Source of the DNA: an uncultured Gemmiger sp.
Lineage (GTDB): Bacteria; Bacillota; Clostridia; Oscillospirales; Ruminococcaceae
Length of the DNA: 64,000 nucleotides
Reading direction: 5' to 3'
NCBI GenBank assembly: GCA_944388145.1
Contig: CALXHQ010000002.1
Coordinates: 62,001 to 126,000 of the forward strand
Shown here: positions 53,237 through 62,068 of the stretch, piece after piece
Numbering within the stretch: the stretch's first letter is position 1
Layout of the letters: every line of letters begins with the position of its first letter
The notes under the pieces: model-generated
The model's input: only the letters and a program-made list of their open reading frames with translations
Told to the model about the DNA's origin: nothing
Database searches by the model: none
Made by a program: the position numbers and the translations under genes

Positions 53237-54418
53237 ATGCCTGCCAACCGTTCTGTCCGCAGCCGGCGCCCGGCCCGGCCTTCCCCTGCTGTTGAGCATG
53301 CCCGTGTTCCCAGCGGCGCCGTAAGAGCCCGCGGCCAGCGCCGCATTTTTGCCCTGATGGTGGCCGTGATCTGCATTGCCGCACTGATCTTGTCGGTGGT
53401 GGCTGCTGTACAGATCGTACGGGGTGCCGGCACCGCCAGCCCGGACGATCCATCGGCGGGTGCCGCAGCCGGTACCCTGACCCCCGTGACCACCAATGTG
53501 ACCTTCGCCTCGGCCCGGGGTACCAATCTGCACGCCACCGTAACCGTGCCTGACACACTGACCGCTGCCGCCGGGGAAGCCACCCCCGCGCCCGAGGCGG
53601 CGCCGGCCGCCGCCACCCCGCTGGTGGTGATGTGCCATGGTTTTACCGGCAACCGGGATGGCGACGGCCATTTTCAGCCGCTGGCCGATACCTTGGCCCA
53701 ACACGGCATTGCCAGCATCCGGGTGGACTTTGCCGGCAACGGCGAGAGCGAGGAGCCCTTTACCGCCTACACGCTGGAAAGCATGTACGACGACATTGAA
53801 TCGGCCATCGCCTATATGAAGGGCCTGTACCCCATCGGCGCCATCGGCCTGGTGGGCCACAGCATGGGCGGCCGGGCGGTAACGCTGCACCTGAGCAGCG
53901 CCATCACCGCCGCTGCTTTGTGGAGTCCCGCCAACGGCAACGGATTGGACGGTCTGGAATTTTTGGACCACAGCCCCGAAGCTCGGGAGGAGATGCGCCA
54001 GTCGGCCGCCGAGGCAGGCAGCTACACCCTCTCGGGCTGGAGCACCCCCAGCAGCCCCGGTTCGGTGACCATCAGCACCGAGTTCATTGAGCAGATGGAC
54101 GTAAGCCATCCCGGCGACTACATCCGGGATTACACCGGTGCGCTGCTGGTTGCCTTCAACGCCGGCGACCAGGAGCTGTTGAGCCAGACCACCATCGACG
54201 ATACATTGCAGGCCGCCAAGGATCGGGGCCTGCCCTTCACCGATTTGTCCGCCCAGTTTCCCAACGCCAACCACAACTATCAGTCGGCCGCCGGCGATGA
54301 GGCCGAGACCGCTGCGATCAGTCAGAGCATCGAGGGCCAGACCGCCGATTTTCTCATCGGCGCCCTGTCGGCCCAATCCGCCGACACCGCTGCCGCTTCC
54401 GCCGGCAATGCCGCCTGA
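53237..54418 (+). CDS. Membrane-anchored alpha/beta hydrolase
   Basis: A 393-aa protein with a basic N-terminus, one membrane helix at about 38-60, an Ala/Pro-rich linker and an extracytoplasmic hydrolase domain. Motifs are VVMCHGFTGNRDGDGHF (oxyanion loop), RVDFAGNGESE, and the nucleophile elbow GLVGHSMGGRA. The C-terminal SAQFPNANHNYQ supplies the catalytic histidine. It resembles feruloyl-esterase or acyl-esterase-like hydrolases; substrate unknown. The ATG at 53237 is chosen over 53231, which would sit directly on the AAAGGAG. ruvX begins 18 bp downstream. Confidence 0.85.
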   Translation: MPANRSVRSRRPARPSPAVEHARVPSGAVRARGQRRIFALMVAVICIAALILSVVAAVQIVRGAGTASPDDPSAGAAAGTLTPVTTNVTFASARGTNLHATVTVPDTLTAAAGEATPAPEAAPAAATPLVVMCHGFTGNRDGDGHFQPLADTLAQHGIASIRVDFAGNGESEEPFTAYTLESMYDDIESAIAYMKGLYPIGAIGLVGHSMGGRAVTLHLSSAITAAALWSPANGNGLDGLEFLDHSPEAREEMRQSAAEAGSYTLSGWSTPSSPGSVTISTEFIEQMDVSHPGDYIRDYTGALLVAFNAGDQELLSQTTIDDTLQAAKDRGLPFTDLSAQFPNANHNYQSAAGDEAETAAISQSIEGQTADFLIGALSAQSADTAAASAGNAA

Positions 54419-54436
54419 CCGGAGAAAGGAACCGCA

Positions 54437-54901
54437 ATGAAATGGATCGCTGTTGACTACGGCGAGGCCCGCACCGGTCTGGCCGAGTGCGACCCCGGCG
54501 AGATCATCGTCACCCCCATCACCCCGCAGATCGAGGAAAAGAGTATGAACAAGGCGGCCCAGGCCGCAGCGGACATTGCCCGTGCCCGGGGTGCCGGGGC
54601 GCTGGTGGTGGGTCTGCCCAGAAATATGGATGGCACCGAGGGTGCCCGCGCAGGCAAGTGCCGCCGGTTTGCCGCCCGCCTGGCCACAGCCGCCGGGATA
54701 CCGGTCTACCTGTGGGACGAGCGCCGCACCACCGTATCGGCTGCGGCGATTTTGTCCGGCAATGACGTGTTCGGCCAAAAGCGCAAGGCACGGCTGGACT
54801 CGGTCTCGGCGGCGGTGATTTTGGAAAGCTGCCTGAACTGGCGGCGGCAGCACCCCGGCGAACTGCCGCCCGATGCGGTACGCCCGCAGCCCGCCGAATG
54901 A
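54437..54901 (+). CDS. ruvX: Putative pre-16S rRNA nuclease / Holliday junction resolvase (YqgF/RuvX)
   Basis: A 154-aa RNase-H-fold protein of standard size. Asp7 in IAVDYGEARTGLA, the GLPRNMDGTEGARAGKCRRFA block, WDERRTTVSAA and RLDSVSAAVIL carry the conserved acidic residues. Relatives process the 5' end of 16S rRNA and may act on recombination intermediates. AGAAAGGA lies upstream of the ATG. It is followed 34 bp later by uppS. Confidence 0.93.
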   Translation: MKWIAVDYGEARTGLAECDPGEIIVTPITPQIEEKSMNKAAQAAADIARARGAGALVVGLPRNMDGTEGARAGKCRRFAARLATAAGIPVYLWDERRTTVSAAAILSGNDVFGQKRKARLDSVSAAVILESCLNWRRQHPGELPPDAVRPQPAE

Positions 54902-54935
54902 CTTTACCACGATACAACGCAAAGGGAGAATTGTT

Positions 54936-55658
54936 ATGGAACCCACACGCATCCCCACCCATGTGGCCATCATTGTGGACGGCAACCGCCGCTGGGCACG
55001 CCAGCGGGGTATGTTTGCCAGTTTGGGGCACAAGGCCGGTTTTGAGCGCCTGAAAGAGATCACCCGCTATGCATTGTCCGAATGCGGTGTCAAGGTGTTG
55101 AGCCTGTACGTCTTTTCCACCGAGAATTTTTCCCGCGATGCCAAGGAAGTGGGTTACCTGATGGACCTGTTTGCCAACAACTTCAAGTCCATCGCCGAGG
55201 AAATGAATGAGCGGGACTGCAAGGTGCTGTTCAGCGGCCGGCGGGAGGGACTGCAAAAGCGGGTCTGCGACGCCATGGACTACATGATGGACCTGACGAA
55301 GGAGAACAAGACCGGCATTGTCAATTTCTGCCTGAACTACGGCGGTCATGCCGAGCTGACCGACGCCATGCGGGCCATCGCCGCCGAGGTCCAGGCGGGC
55401 AGCCTGTCCCCCGCCGATATCACCGAGCAGACCATCCAGCACCATCTGTATCAGGATCTGCCGCCGGTGGACTTTCTGATCCGCACCAGCGGCGAGCTGC
55501 GGCTGTCCAATTTTCTGCTGTGGCAGGTGGCCTACGCCGAGTTCTACGTTACCCCCACCCTCTTCCCCGATTTCACAAAAGCCGAGTTCGACACCGCCCT
55601 GGCCGAGTATGCCAAGCGCGACCGCCGCATGGGCGGGAACACCAAAAAGAAGACGTAA
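54936..55658 (+). CDS. uppS: Polyprenyl (undecaprenyl) diphosphate synthase
   Basis: A 240-aa cis-prenyltransferase. Asp15 in IIVDGNRRWARQRG binds the diphosphate, FSTENFSR and the C-terminal DFLIRTSGELRLSNFLLWQVAYAEFYVTPTLFPDF are signature blocks. It makes the C55 lipid carrier for peptidoglycan and teichoic acids. The residue Leu in GELRLSN is slightly unusual but within family range. AAAGGGAG precedes the start. No cdsA or dxr follows, unlike many genomes. Confidence 0.94.
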   Translation: MEPTRIPTHVAIIVDGNRRWARQRGMFASLGHKAGFERLKEITRYALSECGVKVLSLYVFSTENFSRDAKEVGYLMDLFANNFKSIAEEMNERDCKVLFSGRREGLQKRVCDAMDYMMDLTKENKTGIVNFCLNYGGHAELTDAMRAIAAEVQAGSLSPADITEQTIQHHLYQDLPPVDFLIRTSGELRLSNFLLWQVAYAEFYVTPTLFPDFTKAEFDTALAEYAKRDRRMGGNTKKKT

Positions 55659-55863
55659 CGCCTGCGCTGTGGCGGTTCCCTCTGTCCAGGGGGAAGCCTG
55701 CCGCCGTCAGGTCGGTTCTGCCCTCCCCCGCCCGACCGATATGTTTCTGCCGGGATCTTTGCCGGGCGGGACAGCCGAGAGCAGATTCCAATTCATTATA
55801 TTTTCGTATTTTATCCTTATTGTACTATTTTGATTGTGCAGGGCCCGCCCTGCGAGGTGTGTT

Positions 55864-57033
55864 ATGCAATATCGTTGTGACAAGACGGGAACGCGGCTTT
55901 CGGTACTGGGGTACGGCTGTCTGCGGTTTCCCAAAGCGGGCGGGCACATTGACCAGGACGCTGTCACCGCGCAGATTGGCGAGGCGGTGCGCCTGGGTGT
56001 CAACTACTTTGACACTGCCTACATCTACTCTGGCAGCGAGGCCGCTTTGGGCGAAGCGCTGCGCCGCCTGGGCTGCCGGGATCAGGTCTACATTGCCGAC
56101 AAATTGCCCCAATACCTGATCAAGTCCCGCGCCGGTATTGACCGCTGCTTTGCCGAACAGCTGACCCGCCTGGGCACCGATCACATCGATTTTTACCTGA
56201 TGCACATGCTTACCGACCTGGCTGCCTGGCAGAAGCTGTGCGCCCTGGGAATCCGGGAGTGGATTGCCGAGAAGAAAGCCGCCGGCGACATCAGGCGGAT
56301 CGGCTTTTCTTTCCACGGGGACACGGCAGCCTTTTTGCAGCTGCTGGACGCCTACGACTGGGATTTTTGCCAGATCCAGTACAACTACCTGGACGAGCAC
56401 ACCCAGGCCGGCCGCCGGGGGCTGGAGGCCGCCGCGGCCAAAGGGGTGCCGGTCATCATCATGGAGCCGCTGCGGGGCGGACGGCTGATCTCCGGCTTGC
56501 CGCCCGCCGCCCGCAAACGGGTGGCGGAAAGCAATCGCTCCGCCGCCGGGTGGGGCCTGCGCTGGCTGTGGGATCAGCCCGGCGTAACGGTGGTGCTCTC
56601 CGGCATGAACAGCCTTGCCATGGTGCGGGAAAATGCCGCTGCAGCCGCCGATGCTGTCCCCGGCTGCATGACGGCGGAGGAGCACACCTTTGTGGAGGGG
56701 CTGCGGGCCGACCTGCAGGCTTCCATGCGGGTGGGCTGTACCGGCTGCGGCTACTGCCAGCCCTGTCCCGCCGGGGTGGATATTCCGGGGGTGTTTGCCT
56801 GTTATAACCGCGCCGCCACCGAAGGCCGCCATGCCAAAAGCGAATACCTGCGCACCACCGGCCTGCGCCGCAAAGGCACCGGGGCCAGCCAGTGCGTAGG
56901 CTGCGGCAAGTGTGAACAGCACTGCCCCCAGCACCTGCCCATCCGCAGCCTGCTGAGGGAGGCCGCCAAAGAGCTGGAAGGCCCTGTGTACAAGGCCGCC
57001 CGGCTGGGGGTTCGGGTACTGAAGCTGTGGTAA
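55864..57033 (+). CDS. Aldo/keto reductase with C-terminal iron-sulfur domain
   Basis: A 389-aa protein. The TIM-barrel part (1-280) has the catalytic tetrad in YFDTAYIYSGSE, ADKLP and DFYLMHML, lacking nothing obvious. The C-terminus has two ferredoxin-like cysteine clusters, CTGCGYCQPCP and CVGCGKCEQHCP, as in the widespread Clostridial Fe-S aldo/keto reductases. It probably passes electrons between an iron-sulfur carrier and a carbonyl substrate or NADPH. It stands alone after a 205-bp gap in which no terminator or promoter is clear. Confidence 0.9.
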   Translation: MQYRCDKTGTRLSVLGYGCLRFPKAGGHIDQDAVTAQIGEAVRLGVNYFDTAYIYSGSEAALGEALRRLGCRDQVYIADKLPQYLIKSRAGIDRCFAEQLTRLGTDHIDFYLMHMLTDLAAWQKLCALGIREWIAEKKAAGDIRRIGFSFHGDTAAFLQLLDAYDWDFCQIQYNYLDEHTQAGRRGLEAAAAKGVPVIIMEPLRGGRLISGLPPAARKRVAESNRSAAGWGLRWLWDQPGVTVVLSGMNSLAMVRENAAAAADAVPGCMTAEEHTFVEGLRADLQASMRVGCTGCGYCQPCPAGVDIPGVFACYNRAATEGRHAKSEYLRTTGLRRKGTGASQCVGCGKCEQHCPQHLPIRSLLREAAKELEGPVYKAARLGVRVLKLW

Positions 57034-57084
57034 GGTTTCAGCTGAGCGCGGCCCCGAAACTGTGAGCAGGGTGCAATGAGGAAT

Positions 57085-57198
57085 GCTGAAAAGCGGCGAA
57101 TACAAGGTGCACGACCTTGCAATGGCAAGGTTGTGCAACGCAGTAGGTGGTGCTTTTTTTGTCGAATTGGACCGTGCTGGGGATTTTTCAGATACACC
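57085..57198. repeat. Dispersed short repeat, copy 3 (composite)
   Basis: Starts with GCTGAAAAGCGGCGAATACA (57085-57104), identical to 63954-63973, continues through a 13-bp hairpin with one G-T pair (about 57109-57121/57126-57138) and ends with TCAGATACACC (57188-57198), the same end arm as copies 1 and 2. It fills the gap between the reductase and dinB. Confidence 0.65.
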
Positions 57199-57276
57199 AT
57201 AATTTTTCGGCCCCTCCGGCTTCCAACGATTCCCTTCCGATTTTTCATTCATCGCGTCCCAGGGGAGGTGGCTGCC

Positions 57277-58530
57277 ATGACGGTCTGGTTCCATGTGGAT
57301 GTGAACTCGGCGTTTTTGTCCTGGTCTGCATTGAAGCTGCTGCGCGAAGGGCAGCCCCTCGACCTGCGCACCGTGCCCGCCGCCGTGGGCGGTGATGAGG
57401 AAAAACGCCATGGCGTGGTTCTGGCCAAAAGCCAACCCGCCAAAAAGTACGGTGTCCAAACGGGGGAAAGCCTGTTTTCAGCCCGTCTGAAATGCCCGGA
57501 GCTCATTGTGACAAAGCCGGATTTTGACTGGTACGTACAGTGCAGCAAGGGTTTGATCGCCATTTTGCGGGATTACTCGCCCGTGGTGGAACAGTTCAGC
57601 ATTGACGAGGCTTTTGTGGAGATGACCGGCAGCGAGGCCCTGTTTGGCCCGCCGGTACAGGCCGCGGATGCTATCCGGCAGCGGGTGCATCGGGAGCTGG
57701 GCTTTACGGTCAATGTGGGGGTGTCGGTCAACCGGCTGCTGGCAAAGGTGGCCAGCGACTTTACCAAGCCCGACCGCACCCACACCCTCTGGCCGGAGGA
57801 GATTCCTCAAAAGCTGTGGCCGCTGCCGGTGGGGTCGCTGTTTGGGGTGGGGCCCAGCGCCGTGCGCACGATGGACGCGCTGGGTATCCACACGGTGGGC
57901 GAGCTGGCCCATGCCGACCCTGAGGTGCTGCGGCGGGCCTTTGGGGTGCGGGGGGACAGTTTCCGCCGGCACGCCAACGGAATCGAGGGCACACCCCTGG
58001 GCAAGCGGGAAACCAAGGACAACAGCTATGGCAACAGTGTGACGCTGCCCGATGACCTGGCCCGTCCCGAGCAGGCCGATGCCACCCTGCTGGCACTGGC
58101 CGAGTCTGTGGCCGGGCGGCTGCGCACCGATGGCAAGAGCGCCCGCGTGGTGACGGTGCAGCTGGTGGACAATGCCTTTCGCCGCTCCAGCCACCAGGTC
58201 AGCCTGCCCAATCCCACCAACTCCACCGAGCTGATCTACCAGACTGCCCGGCAGCTGATCCGCCAGATGTGGCCCAAGCGCCCGGTACGGCTGGTGGGCA
58301 TCACCTGCGAACGCACCACCGCCGAAAGCTTTGAGCAGCTGGACCTGTTCACCGACGTCCGCCGCACTGACAGGCAGGAGAAACTGGACCGCACCGCCGA
58401 TGCACTGCGCAGCCGCTTTGGCGACAAAGCGGTGGTGCGAGCCCGTCTGCTGGACCCGACCGACAAGCCCACCGCCCCCGGTGCGCTGTCCGCCGCCAAA
58501 GCGCGGGACAAACGCAGGCGCAAACCATAA
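57277..58530 (+). CDS. dinB: DNA polymerase IV (Y-family)
   Basis: A 417-aa translesion polymerase. Asp8 in WFHVDVNSAFLSW and Asp110-Glu111 in FSIDEAFVEM coordinate the metals; Phe13 is the likely steric gate. Helix-hairpin-helix elements (GVGPSAVRTMDALGIHTVGELA), the little-finger domain and a clamp-binding motif QLDLF near the C-terminus are present. It extends primers past DNA damage. GGGGAGG precedes the ATG at 57277; longer readings run through the dispersed repeat. No LexA site was recognised. Confidence 0.93.
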   Translation: MTVWFHVDVNSAFLSWSALKLLREGQPLDLRTVPAAVGGDEEKRHGVVLAKSQPAKKYGVQTGESLFSARLKCPELIVTKPDFDWYVQCSKGLIAILRDYSPVVEQFSIDEAFVEMTGSEALFGPPVQAADAIRQRVHRELGFTVNVGVSVNRLLAKVASDFTKPDRTHTLWPEEIPQKLWPLPVGSLFGVGPSAVRTMDALGIHTVGELAHADPEVLRRAFGVRGDSFRRHANGIEGTPLGKRETKDNSYGNSVTLPDDLARPEQADATLLALAESVAGRLRTDGKSARVVTVQLVDNAFRRSSHQVSLPNPTNSTELIYQTARQLIRQMWPKRPVRLVGITCERTTAESFEQLDLFTDVRRTDRQEKLDRTADALRSRFGDKAVVRARLLDPTDKPTAPGALSAAKARDKRRRKP

Positions 58531-58577
58531 AAAGAAGCAGCCACTGCCCGGTATCCTGTGCGGGTGTGGCTGCTTTT
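58531..58577. terminator. Convergent bidirectional terminator after dinB
   Basis: AAGCAGCCAC (58535-58544) pairs with GTGGCTGCTT (58566-58575) around an inner CCCG/CGGG. T-runs follow on both sides (TTTTG; leftward TTCTTTTT). Confidence 0.75.
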
Positions 58578-58599
58578 GTTGTTGGGAAGAATGGGACCG

Positions 58600-59139
58600 T
58601 CAGGCATTCTGCGCCGGCTCGCCGGCCGCAGGGCTGCCGGGTTCCGGTTCCGGCGTTTCCCCCTCGATGGGGGCTGTGGCGCCGCCGTGGGCGGCGATAT
58701 ACTCCTCAAAATTGGCGAACTTCTGCTTGGGCGGGCGGCGGCTGATCAGTAGCAGGCCGGGGTCCTCGTCCACCGGCTGGCGGCCCCGGCGGCGGGCACG
58801 GGGCTCGGCGTTGCGGGCCGGCTGTTGGGGCACACGGGCAGGCTGCTTTTCGGCCGCCGGGGCAGCACTGCCCCGGCGGCTGCGGGCGGGCTGGGCGCTC
58901 TGGCCTTTTGCACTGCGGGCCGGCTGCTGCTTTTCCGCCGGCAGCGGCTTTTCCGCCCCGGACTGGCGGCCGCGGCGGCTGCCCTGCTGCGTTTTGTTCT
59001 GGCGGGGCTGCTGGGTACGGGACTGAGCCGTGCTCTGCTGGGCCGGGGCCGGCCCGGCGTTTCCCTGGCTCCTGCGGCGGCGACGGCGGCGTGCCGCCGG
59101 GCTGACGCTGGATGACTCGGAATGTTCATTGTTTGGCAT
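58600..59139 (-). CDS. Arg/Gln/Ala-rich disordered protein, function unknown
   Basis: A 179-aa very basic low-complexity protein: a polyarginine stretch (ARRRRRRRSQG) near residue 20, repeated RRG/QPAR motifs to about 125, then an acidic C-terminus containing KQKFANFEEYIAAHGG. It looks like a nucleic-acid-binding or assembly protein but has no recognised domain. It begins with PNNE, as does RnfE of the same operon. The start at 59139 has AGGAAGGG 6 bases upstream and lies 14 bp past the DUF1015 stop, so it is the last gene of the rpe-rnf run. Confidence 0.65.
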   Translation of the reverse strand: MPNNEHSESSSVSPAARRRRRRRSQGNAGPAPAQQSTAQSRTQQPRQNKTQQGSRRGRQSGAEKPLPAEKQQPARSAKGQSAQPARSRRGSAAPAAEKQPARVPQQPARNAEPRARRRGRQPVDEDPGLLLISRRPPKQKFANFEEYIAAHGGATAPIEGETPEPEPGSPAAGEPAQNA

Positions 59140-59153
59140 AGTTTCCCTTCCTC

Positions 59154-60470
59154 TCAAACAGACGGCGTCGCGTTATCCACCAGGCTGCGGCACTCGTTAT
59201 AGTAGCGTTTTTCCTCGGCATGGCCCATGCTGAAGGTCTTGCGGGGCAGCACCCCGCCCAACACCACACCGCGGAACAGATCGGCCTTTTCCAGCGGCGG
59301 CATTACAAGCCCCACGCCCCCTGCTGCGGCCAGGCTGCGCACTGCGGCCTCGCCGTGGATGTAATCCACCCTGACACCGGGGTTATGCCGCAAAAAGTCC
59401 TGCACAAAGCGTTCGACAGTACCAACGGTCAGCGGCTCCACCTCACCGGCAAAGCCCAGCGCTTCCTCCCCGTCGGCCGAAACCAGCGTAAACTGCTGGC
59501 TGGACCCCGGCGACACGCAGATGGTATTGGCCGTGGCCCAAGCTTCCAGTGCAGCGCGCACTTGGGCGGCCCTGGTACCGAACAGCACCCGGTGGATGGG
59601 CTCGATTTCAATGGCGGGGGCGTGCACATTGCAGACCTCCACCAGGCAGTAACGGGCCGGATCGGTCTGCTGTTTGTCCGGCGGGAGCACAGCCTTGCGC
59701 TCCTCCCAATACGCCTTCGCGGTGGCCAGCGAGTGGTTGCCGTCCCCCACCGCCAGCGTCATGGGCGGCTGGCCGGCTGCACCGGGCCAGCGGGCGGCAA
59801 AGGCAGCCGGATCGCCCAGGGCGGTCACAGCGGCTTCAATCCCGGCGATCAGGTCCGGGTCCTCCACCGCCCACCCCCGCAGGTGACCGCCGCCCAGCAT
59901 CAGCTCGCCGTCGTAGAGCAGCGGCAGCCTGTTCTTGACGGCGGCCACCGGTTCAATCAGGGTGCACGCCTCATCGTCGGCCAGAAGCATCACATGGGGG
60001 GTCTCCAGCTCGGCGCCGCGGCGGACCTTCAGCCGGGGCGGGATGCGCTCCACCACCGTGTTCTCGCTGGGGCGGATCGCAGGGTGATCGCCGGGGGCAT
60101 AACTGTACGCCTCCAGATCCACCGCGCCCACCAGACCCTGGCGAACGCTGCCGTCGGCCTGGGTGCGTTCCACATACACAAAACCGTCCACCACGCGGGT
60201 GAGCAGGTGTTTGCGGTAGTCGGCCATGGTACGGCGGATCCTGTCCAGGCGCTGCTCCTCCCCCGGCTGGCCCAGATACGCCTCCGGCAGGACAATGTGC
60301 AGCGTGCTGGCCCGGCCGGCAGCCAGGGCTTCGGCCCGGCGCCAATAATCCGGCTGCGAGGTGAACTGGTCCACCGCAATGCAGGCCCAAGGGTTCAGCG
60401 GCGTGCCCGGGGCCGGCAGCAGGATGCGGGCCGGCAGAAAGCAGGGTGCCGCCTTGTGCAGCGTATCCAT
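59154..60470 (-). CDS. DUF1015 family protein
   Basis: A 438-aa protein of DUF1015, whose signature GDGNHSLATAKAYWEE appears near residue 245. Other blocks are PWACIAVDQFTSQPDYW near the N-terminus, CLVEVCNVHAPAIEIEPIHRVLFG and SMGHAEEKRYYNECRSL at the C-terminus. The family is often linked with serine metabolism or amino acid enzymes, but its biochemical role is unsettled. It is 34 bp downstream of rnfA on the same strand. No paralogue or 3-phosphoglycerate dehydrogenase is adjacent, as is common elsewhere. Confidence 0.88.
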   Translation of the reverse strand: MDTLHKAAPCFLPARILLPAPGTPLNPWACIAVDQFTSQPDYWRRAEALAAGRASTLHIVLPEAYLGQPGEEQRLDRIRRTMADYRKHLLTRVVDGFVYVERTQADGSVRQGLVGAVDLEAYSYAPGDHPAIRPSENTVVERIPPRLKVRRGAELETPHVMLLADDEACTLIEPVAAVKNRLPLLYDGELMLGGGHLRGWAVEDPDLIAGIEAAVTALGDPAAFAARWPGAAGQPPMTLAVGDGNHSLATAKAYWEERKAVLPPDKQQTDPARYCLVEVCNVHAPAIEIEPIHRVLFGTRAAQVRAALEAWATANTICVSPGSSQQFTLVSADGEEALGFAGEVEPLTVGTVERFVQDFLRHNPGVRVDYIHGEAAVRSLAAAGGVGLVMPPLEKADLFRGVVLGGVLPRKTFSMGHAEEKRYYNECRSLVDNATPSV

Positions 60471-60504
60471 GGTGAAAACCTCCCTTATTGGTCCGGCAAG
60501 CGGG

Positions 60505-61152
60505 TCAGCTGATGATTGAATGGCCCACCAAACCGTAGATGGCCAATGCCAAAATGCCGATATAGATCAGCGAGATGGGCATGCCGGTAAAGATGCCCGG
60601 CACGTCCTTGCTGCGCAGGCGGCGCCGGCCCTCATCCACCGCCGCAACGGCAAACAGGTATCCGATGCCGCTGCCCAGGCTGAAGGCGATGGTTTCCAGC
60701 AGGGTAAAGTTCTGGTTGACACAGATCAGGATGGTACCCAGCACGCAGCAATTGTACGTGGCCAGAGCCAGCTGCTCCAGATAAGGGCGGCCAACGCGGC
60801 CGAACAGGTGCAGCAGCAGCCAAACCACCGCCATGGCGATGGTCGCGCAGCTGAGATAGATCAGCGGGCGCAGCGCCAGCGACGGCAGCCAGACGGGCAG
60901 AAATTCCCGCAGCCAGGGCACAAAGCTGGTGCGGCAAAGCCAGACCAACGGCGCCGAGAGCAGCTGCACCAACAGAATGGGCAGGCAGTGGTGCCAGGTG
61001 CGGATATCCCGCGTCTCGACCAGCTTGAACAGCTGCGAAACGCCCATGCCATGGGTAAAAACGATATTCTCGGCAAAGACAGCCATGACTGCATAGGAGA
61101 GAAAATGCAGCACAGCGTCAAATACGCTGAGATCAGCGGCGGCGTTCAGCAT
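60505..61152 (-). CDS. rnfA: RnfA/NqrE-type membrane subunit
   Basis: A 215-aa integral membrane protein with six helices. The middle and C-terminal portion (FSLGSGIGYLFAVAAVDEGRRRLRSKDVPGIFTGMPISLIYIGILALAIYG) matches RnfA, including the charged loop before the last helix. The N-terminal AENIVFTHGMGVSQLF corresponds to the NNFVLxxxLG motif. It would form part of an ion-translocating ferredoxin:NAD oxidoreductase. Its start overlaps the end of rnfE by 20 bases. The cysteine-containing half-channel typical of RnfA is less clear than usual. Confidence 0.8.
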   Translation of the reverse strand: MLNAAADLSVFDAVLHFLSYAVMAVFAENIVFTHGMGVSQLFKLVETRDIRTWHHCLPILLVQLLSAPLVWLCRTSFVPWLREFLPVWLPSLALRPLIYLSCATIAMAVVWLLLHLFGRVGRPYLEQLALATYNCCVLGTILICVNQNFTLLETIAFSLGSGIGYLFAVAAVDEGRRRLRSKDVPGIFTGMPISLIYIGILALAIYGLVGHSIIS

Positions 61153-62068
61153 AGATGTGGCGCACCTCCTCCTCTTTGTAGCGGACATAGGTGTTGGCCA
61201 CGCCGGTCCACAGTGCGGCGATCACGCCCAGCAGCAAAAAGCCGCCGGCGGGCTGGCTGGCAATGGGCAGCGGCGCATCCTGCAAAAGCACATGACCAAA
61301 GATACTGCCCGCGCCCAAAAACTCCCGCAGGGTCCCCACCAGCAGGATGGCGATGCACAGGCCGATGGTGTTGTTGATGCCGCGGCGGAAAGCCTCGCCC
61401 AGCGTTTCCAGATCAGGGTTTTCCATCCGCTTGATGATGGCGGGTTCCACCACCAGCAACGGCAGATAGACCCCCAGCAGCGTCAGGTCGGCGCCGAACA
61501 GATTATACAGGATGCAGTAGGCCGGGATGTACAGGATGGCCGCCGAATAGACGTAAATCACCGGGCGGAAGCGGTTGCCGGTCAGATGGCAGACAGCCAC
61601 CGCCAGCATACGGGTGGTGGTCAGCAGCAGGATGGCGGCGACACACAGCATCAGGGCATTTTCGCCGTTGACGGCAGCCACCACCACCGGTGCCAGGCCC
61701 AACCCCCGCATCATCACAGGATTGTTCAGCCACAGGTGGTCATCGTGCACCCGCTGGGCCAGCTCGGCTTCCGCCTCGGCACGGGTCTTGCGGTGGTGTT
61801 TTTCGGGGCGGGGGACCGGTTCCGGTTTGGGCTGCGGCTCGCCGGCGGCCTCGGTCTCGGCACGGTGGCGGGCCTCCGCTTCCAGCGCAGCCTGCTCGAT
61901 CTCCTCACGGGTTTTGCCCTCGCTGGCAGCGCGGCGGGCACTCTCCAGCATTTCGGGAGAGATCTGGGGGATGATCAGCGTCTGGGGCCCGTCCGCGGGC
62001 TTGCGCTTTTCGGGGCGGGGGGGCTTTGCGCTTTTGGCGCGCGGCTTATTCGATTCGTTGTTTGGCAA
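61133..62068 (-). CDS. rnfE: RnfE-type membrane subunit with an extra N-terminal charged domain
   Basis: A 311-aa protein. The last 185 residues are RnfE-like (NPVMMRGLGLAPVVVAAVNGENALMLC; EAFRRGINNTIGLCIAILLVGTLREFLGAGSIFG), with six helices. The first ~120 residues are highly charged, Ala/Glu/Arg/Pro-rich and probably coiled-coil or disordered, absent from ordinary RnfE. The start is a TTG at 62068 with GGGAGGAG 7 bases upstream; it overlaps rnfD by 23 bases. No ATG is placed suitably. The extension is therefore real unless translation begins internally. Confidence 0.78.
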   Translation of the reverse strand: MPNNESNKPRAKSAKPPRPEKRKPADGPQTLIIPQISPEMLESARRAASEGKTREEIEQAALEAEARHRAETEAAGEPQPKPEPVPRPEKHHRKTRAEAEAELAQRVHDDHLWLNNPVMMRGLGLAPVVVAAVNGENALMLCVAAILLLTTTRMLAVAVCHLTGNRFRPVIYVYSAAILYIPAYCILYNLFGADLTLLGVYLPLLVVEPAIIKRMENPDLETLGEAFRRGINNTIGLCIAILLVGTLREFLGAGSIFGHVLLQDAPLPIASQPAGGFLLLGVIAALWTGVANTYVRYKEEEVRHIYAERRR

